Origin: Planctomycetaceae bacterium
GTDB taxonomy: Bacteria > Planctomycetota > Planctomycetia > Pirellulales > Thermoguttaceae
Direction of reading: 5' to 3'
Length of the DNA: 7,920 nt
NCBI GenBank assembly: GCA_009783865.1
Contig: WRCR01000169.1
Coordinates: 1-7,920, forward strand
A model generated the notes under the pieces. That model was given only the letters and a program-made list of their open reading frames with translations. It ran no database searches and was not told the DNA's origin. The position numbers and the translations under genes are program-made. Positions 4,194 to 7,920 of the stretch are shown piece by piece (position 1 is the first letter of the stretch; every line of letters starts with the position of its first letter).

Positions 4194-6415
4194 GCCAACT
4201 CCGAAGCAGTAATTATTTCCGCAGAACTCTTACTGCTTTTCTTGTTCTTCTTTTTCTGCTTTGCAGAATTCGGCAAGACCGGCTTGCCGTCGTCATCGTA
4301 TTCTATATCGGCGTATTCATTATCGTACTCCACCACCGGCTCATACTCCGGCGGCTCAATCAGTTCGTCAATTTTTTCAACGAACTTTTCCAGCACGATA
4401 TACGTTCCGTCTTCGCGGTCAATCGTTTCCTCAATATCTTCCGGCGAATCGAGTTTTATCAGCGACGGCTTTCCGGGCAACTCAAATAGAAAACTGCTCG
4501 AAATCGCAATATTCATCAACCCGCGAAACTCTCTGATGTTGACATGACTCAACCGCAACTCTCGTTCCGCCCGTGTTATGCCGACAAAAAACAATCGCCG
4601 TTCTTCCTCCGTCTGCGATACACTATCGGTAGAACGGCTGTGCGGCAAAATCCCTTCTTCGATTGCAATGATATACACCACCGGAAACTCCAACCCCTTT
4701 GCGGCATGAAGCGTCATCAGCGCAACTCTGTCGGTCTCTGTTGCCAAGCCATCAACATCACTTATCAACGCCGCCTGTTCCAGAAACTCTTCCAGACCGC
4801 TTGCCTGCCTGCTCAATAAATCGTCGTTGTCCGCCGTTGGAAGCCGGTTATCGAACTCCCGTGCTTCCGTCAGCAACTCTTCGATGTTCGCAAGACGTTC
4901 CATATCTTCTTCGCTATTGGATTGCAGAAGCATGTTCCGATAACCGCTTTCGTCCATCACCATTGAAATCAGCGATTCAACGGTATAATCCTGCGCCGCC
5001 GCTTCGGATATTTTTCCGACTATTGACGCAAATGTTTTGATTCCTTTCTTTGTCTTCGCTGCAATGCCATTGAATCTGTCGATGTTTTGAATCTGCTCGA
5101 AAATTGTCGTCCCGTCAGATGATGCTCGCACCGATAATTTTTTCAACGTGGTCTTGCCGATACCTCTCGTTGGTTCGTTGATAATTCGGGACAGCGAAAC
5201 TGTATCCGCCGGATTTGCAACAACCCGCAGATACGCCAGTATATCCTTGACTTCTTTCCGATTAAAAAACTCCAAGCCGCGCACTAATTGAAACGGAACC
5301 TGCTCACGGCGCAAAGCATGTTCCAAGTTTCGCGACAGCGCATTCATTCGATAGAAAACCGCATAATCGCTCGGCTTGTATTTTCCGCTTCGGACTTCAC
5401 GGGCAATTTCACGGGCTATGTTGTCCGCTTCTCCATATTGATTCTCGTACTGCACCAGACGCACCGGCTTGCCGGACGGATTATCGGTCGTTAATCGTTT
5501 ATCTTTCCGCTGCGTATTGTTTTGAATGAGAACATCGGCAACGTCAAGAATCTGCGGCGTACTCCGATAATTCTGTTCGAGACGAATCACCGTTGCGTCG
5601 GGATAATCTTTTTCAAAATCGAGAATGTTGCGTATGTCCGCTCCCCGCCAGCCGTAAATCGATTGGTCGGGGTCGCCCGTCACCGCAAGATTCTGGTGGT
5701 CAATACACAACGCTTTTGCAATGAAATACTGAACGAGATTGGTATCCTGATATTCGTCAACAAGAACATATCTGTACCGATTGTCGAGACCGCTTCGCAG
5801 TTCAGGATTTTCTTTCAAGAGCACTGCCGTGTGAAGCAAAAGGTCATCGAAATCAACCGCATTAGCACGCAGCAATTCTTTTTGATAAAGCGGATATACT
5901 TCCTCGACCACTTTGCCGAGCAAACTATGGTACGAAGCAATATAGTCATCGGCGCGTATAAGTTGATTTTTCGCTTTGCTGACGGCATCAGCAATTTTCT
6001 GCGGCGTTATACCGGACGGCAGCGAAATGGAATCCGTTATACCTTTGATGAGATTGAGCGAATACTCACTGTCGTAAATCGTAAAGTTCGGAGCAAGTCC
6101 GACCATGTCGATATATCTTCGCAGCAGATACGCACAGAAACTATGAAAAGTACCGATGCGGACATAACAGTTTGGTGCCAGCGTTTGAAGCCGGGTTTTC
6201 ATTTCTTCCGCCGCCTTGTTTGTGAATGTCAATGCAACTATGCGTGAAGGATAAACGCCTTGATGAATAAGTGCAGCGATGCGGTGCGTTACGACTCGTG
6301 TTTTCCCGCTGCCGGGACCGGCAAGAACTATTAGCGGACCGTCTTTGAAACAGACCGCCTGCCGCTGCGGCTCATTCAAGCCGGTCAACAATGATTCGGG
6401 AATTGTGTAATTCAC
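4181..6415 (-). CDS. uvrD: UvrD/PcrA-type superfamily 1A DNA helicase, 744 aa
   Basis: An ATP-driven 3'-5' DNA helicase of the UvrD/PcrA/Rep group, acting in the cytoplasm in nucleotide-excision and mismatch repair and in clearing replication forks. Motifs in order: Q motif LNEPQRQAV (13-21), motif I AGPGSGKT (32-39), Ia ALTFTNKAAEEM (61-72), the GTFHSF block (88-93), motif II VDEYQDT (219-225), III GDPDQSIYGWRGAD (247-260), IV EQNYRST (280-286), V LHAAKGLEF (569-577) and VI RRLFFVGITRAERE (606-619). The last part differs from the family. After residue 655 comes an acidic stretch to about 710, then a lysine-rich stretch (KQKKKNKKSSK, 719-729), with no recognisable PcrA/UvrD Tudor-like C-terminal domain. 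The start is GTG (6415-6413) without a Shine-Dalgarno; there is no better ATG upstream. It is convergent with moxR and lies 132 bp downstream of the heparinase-like gene. Confidence 0.97.
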   Translation of the reverse strand: MNYTIPESLLTGLNEPQRQAVCFKDGPLIVLAGPGSGKTRVVTHRIAALIHQGVYPSRIVALTFTNKAAEEMKTRLQTLAPNCYVRIGTFHSFCAYLLRRYIDMVGLAPNFTIYDSEYSLNLIKGITDSISLPSGITPQKIADAVSKAKNQLIRADDYIASYHSLLGKVVEEVYPLYQKELLRANAVDFDDLLLHTAVLLKENPELRSGLDNRYRYVLVDEYQDTNLVQYFIAKALCIDHQNLAVTGDPDQSIYGWRGADIRNILDFEKDYPDATVIRLEQNYRSTPQILDVADVLIQNNTQRKDKRLTTDNPSGKPVRLVQYENQYGEADNIAREIAREVRSGKYKPSDYAVFYRMNALSRNLEHALRREQVPFQLVRGLEFFNRKEVKDILAYLRVVANPADTVSLSRIINEPTRGIGKTTLKKLSVRASSDGTTIFEQIQNIDRFNGIAAKTKKGIKTFASIVGKISEAAAQDYTVESLISMVMDESGYRNMLLQSNSEEDMERLANIEELLTEAREFDNRLPTADNDDLLSRQASGLEEFLEQAALISDVDGLATETDRVALMTLHAAKGLEFPVVYIIAIEEGILPHSRSTDSVSQTEEERRLFFVGITRAERELRLSHVNIREFRGLMNIAISSSFLFELPGKPSLIKLDSPEDIEETIDREDGTYIVLEKFVEKIDELIEPPEYEPVVEYDNEYADIEYDDDGKPVLPNSAKQKKKNKKSSKSSAEIITASELAKRK

Positions 6416-6457
6416 TGATATAAACAGAAGGAGCGAAGGAATTCAAACTTGATTTGT

Positions 6458-6485
6458 ATTTTATACGAAATAGAATAAAAATCAA
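6458..6485 (-). promoter_or_regulatory. Possible uvrD promoter
   Basis: On the minus strand TTGATT (6485-6480) and TAAAAT (6463-6458) are 16 bases apart. Four of six and five of six positions match the sigma-70 consensus. The -10 ends 42 bases before the GTG start, in a distinctly AT-rich gap, so the helicase probably has its own promoter rather than depending on the gene upstream. Confidence 0.4.
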
Positions 6486-6541
6486 GACGAACCATATCCG
6501 GCGACATAGTCGGCGGCTCCCTGGCGGAAAATACTGCGCAT
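6482..6541 (-). CDS. Very small ORF (19 aa) between the heparinase-like gene and uvrD
   Basis: ATG at 6541-6539 opens a frame encoding MRSIFRQGAADYVAGYGSS, ending at TGA (6484-6482). It starts six bases after the stop of the heparinase-like gene, whose last codons supply GAGG as a possible ribosome-binding site. Such closeness would allow translational coupling. I recognise no family, and at this length chance is likely. Confidence 0.12.
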   Translation of the reverse strand: MRSIFRQGAADYVAGYGSS

Positions 6542-6547
6542 AATTTC

Positions 6548-7768
6548 TTACCTCGCTATATCAAAATCAAATGAATGTTCCGCTTCAACAAATACTCGAA
6601 CCTTATTTCCCGAAACATTTACCTTCGCTAACGTAACCGTTTCGACACCAGCATCGGTTGCCGTGAGAACATGAACGAAAAGGTAGTCCTTCTTCGCTTC
6701 CGCCGGTGTGATTTCCATGCGGCATTCCGGTGCAGGTCCCGTATCCCGTTGCGGCGGATAATTAACACCGTCTATCTTATACAACTCGTCTCCGCAGTAG
6801 AGTTCTACGTTTGCTTTTTCCGGCAGAAGAGTTTGCAGAAAAAGCCGACCCTTGCCGTTACTCCAAGTCCAAAGTCCCTTGTCATCTTTAACGGGCTGCT
6901 TCATCGCTTGAAGATTCCAAATCGTCTTGAACGCCGGGTCCTTCACTCGAACCGTATCAACGATGATGAACGTTCCCGGTCGCAGATAAACAATTTGCCG
7001 AATGAACGTTTCCAGTTTCTTTGCAGAATATGCTTTCGTGCAATCCGCTTTGATGAAGACATGTTCGCCCTTGTCTTCAAACGTGAGAATATCACCGGTT
7101 TCCATAATATCTTTTTGCTCGTTCCATTGAGCGGCATCCGAAGCAGCACCGTTGTGATGCTGCCAATCATAACGCTGTCCGCCATCATTTGAGGTAACTT
7201 TTCCTCCCCGAATGGAAGCGCGCCCCTTGACTTCCAAGGTCTCAGCCGGGGCAATCACACGAATCGTATTATGGGCAATCGTCCGAAGATGATAATTGAC
7301 ATCATGCAGCGTGCCGAAGCCGTCATAATGTCCGCCGTCTCCGACCAGTTCGCCTTCCTTGTAAATCAGGAAGGTACCGACATCGAGATGCTGATGCGCT
7401 GTAAATCTGTCGCCGCACTTGAAGAAAAAGTACACCGCATCTTCATTCCATGAACTGCGGGCATACACATAACCGGCTCCCGGACTGTAATGCGACAGTT
7501 TGAATTCCGAAAGATTTCCTTTGGGAATCGTTGTGTCATGCCAAAGGAAATCCTTGTACGCATATTCTCCGACACTGACCCGCGGCGTGCTTTCGTTGTA
7601 AGCGAAAACCGCTTGATGAGCGGGGTCATTCCGATAACGGGTTGTCAAAATCCGGCGTGCATTTAGCGTCTTGTCCCGGTCACCGCCGAAGTTTCGTCCG
7701 CCGCCGTCGCCCATTGGAATCGGTCGGCGTGAACCGTAAATGCCGATGCCCGGATACATCTCGAACAT
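6548..7768 (-). CDS. Heparinase II/III-family protein, C-terminal part (5'-truncated or interrupted)
   Basis: Family members are secreted polysaccharide lyases that cleave uronic-acid glycans such as heparin-like or alginate-like polymers. This 406-residue reading from the ATG at 7768 covers the end of the alpha/alpha-toroid (GIGIYGSRRPIPMGDGGG, 7-24) and the central and C-terminal beta-sandwich domains. The signature is AHQHLDVGTFLIY (124-136), VGDGGHY (142-148) and TIAHNTIRV (163-171). H127 and D144 are 17 apart, the spacing of two zinc ligands in Pedobacter heparinase II (H408, D425), and H166 is a candidate third. The usual signal peptide and N-terminal toroid with the catalytic tyrosine and histidine are missing. 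The frame stays protein-like upstream of the ATG (KFFEHRAVAG) to 7816, where TAA (7819-7817) stops it; no start codon lies between. The gene is therefore probably a remnant of a protein of over 600 residues, or carries a frameshift or assembly error near 7810. Confidence 0.85.
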   Translation of the reverse strand: MFEMYPGIGIYGSRRPIPMGDGGGRNFGGDRDKTLNARRILTTRYRNDPAHQAVFAYNESTPRVSVGEYAYKDFLWHDTTIPKGNLSEFKLSHYSPGAGYVYARSSWNEDAVYFFFKCGDRFTAHQHLDVGTFLIYKEGELVGDGGHYDGFGTLHDVNYHLRTIAHNTIRVIAPAETLEVKGRASIRGGKVTSNDGGQRYDWQHHNGAASDAAQWNEQKDIMETGDILTFEDKGEHVFIKADCTKAYSAKKLETFIRQIVYLRPGTFIIVDTVRVKDPAFKTIWNLQAMKQPVKDDKGLWTWSNGKGRLFLQTLLPEKANVELYCGDELYKIDGVNYPPQRDTGPAPECRMEITPAEAKKDYLFVHVLTATDAGVETVTLAKVNVSGNKVRVFVEAEHSFDFDIAR

Positions 7769-7783
7769 TCCCGCAACGGCGCG

Positions 7784-7909
7784 ATGTTCAAAGAATTTGG
7801 TTTTCGCCGGAAAGTGTTATGTCAGTTTTGGCGTTTGTATCAGGATGCTCCACCGTTCGATAAGTGGCGTTCGGTGTATTTTAGTCGAGTACGATTTCAT
7901 TTCTCGTGA
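7784..7909 (+). CDS. Possible small protein, 41 aa, antisense to the interrupted heparinase end
   Basis: ATG at 7784 opens a frame to TGA (7907-7909) that encodes a basic, aromatic-rich peptide: FGFRRKVLCQFWRLYQ near the start, then DAPPFDKWRSVYFSRVRF. It has three tryptophans in 41 residues. I do not recognise the family, and there is no Shine-Dalgarno. It overlaps the place where the heparinase frame is lost, so it may be part of the sequence that replaced the gene's 5' end, or be a chance frame. The opposite strand is also partly open (THE frame ends SGENQIL then stop), so strand is uncertain. Confidence 0.22.
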   Translation: MFKEFGFRRKVLCQFWRLYQDAPPFDKWRSVYFSRVRFHFS

Positions 7910-7920
7910 CGTTAGTTTGA

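Noticed and set aside
5522..6247. 241-codon plus-strand ORF
   Set aside because: It lies wholly antisense to the helicase gene, whose motifs Ia to III occupy the same bases; the antisense product shows no domain or ribosome-binding site.
6671..7192. 173-codon plus-strand ORF
   Set aside because: It is antisense to the beta-sandwich region of the heparinase-like gene and shows no protein family features.
1..7920. CRISPR array, tRNA or rRNA genes
   Set aside because: No regularly spaced repeats, no cloverleaf with a TTCRANY-type T-arm, and no rRNA-like sequence were seen on either strand.

Overview
The window looks like a chromosomal segment of a Gram-negative bacterium of moderate G+C. The alkaline phosphatase has a classical export signal, and the moxR, uvrD and heparinase-type genes are typical bacterial genes. 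The pairing of a secreted phosphatase with a heparinase II/III-type polysaccharide lyase, together with start sites that mostly lack a good Shine-Dalgarno, would fit the Planctomycetes/Lentisphaerae (PVC) group. That placement is a weak inference; there is no rRNA or other firm marker here.

Layout. (a) Bases 1-728, minus strand: a visibly AT-rich accessory stretch. It holds a 172-residue unrecognised protein overlapped at its 3' end by a second open frame that runs off the left edge. That second frame closely resembles, from memory, the C-terminal half of MvaI/BcnI-type restriction endonucleases, but it has no start codon, so the locus looks frameshifted or decayed. (b) Bases 729-1558: about 830 bp without a certain gene. 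It carries several perfect inverted repeats, a repeated AACAGG motif around the putative promoter of the left gene, and a 37-codon small ORF with a good ribosome-binding site, followed by a GC hairpin. (c) Bases 1559-4106, plus strand: an exported alkaline phosphatase followed 49 bp later by a MoxR-type AAA+ ATPase. (d) Bases 4181-6415, minus strand: a complete UvrD/PcrA-type helicase with a GTG start, convergent with moxR. (e) Bases 6548-7768, minus strand: the C-terminal part of a heparinase II/III-family protein. Its 5' end is cut off by an in-frame stop at 7817-7819, with unrelated-looking sequence beyond.

The phosphatase, MoxR and helicase appear intact. The phosphatase has the complete PhoA-type active site and additionally a perfect EF-hand-like calcium-loop sequence. 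The MoxR ATPase lacks its usual DUF58/von Willebrand partner on the downstream side, and the helicase ends in an acidic then lysine-rich tail instead of the usual PcrA/UvrD C-terminal domain. No clearly new multi-gene system is visible. The points most worth a second look are the broken MvaI/BcnI-like gene, the structured intergenic region and the interrupted heparinase locus.
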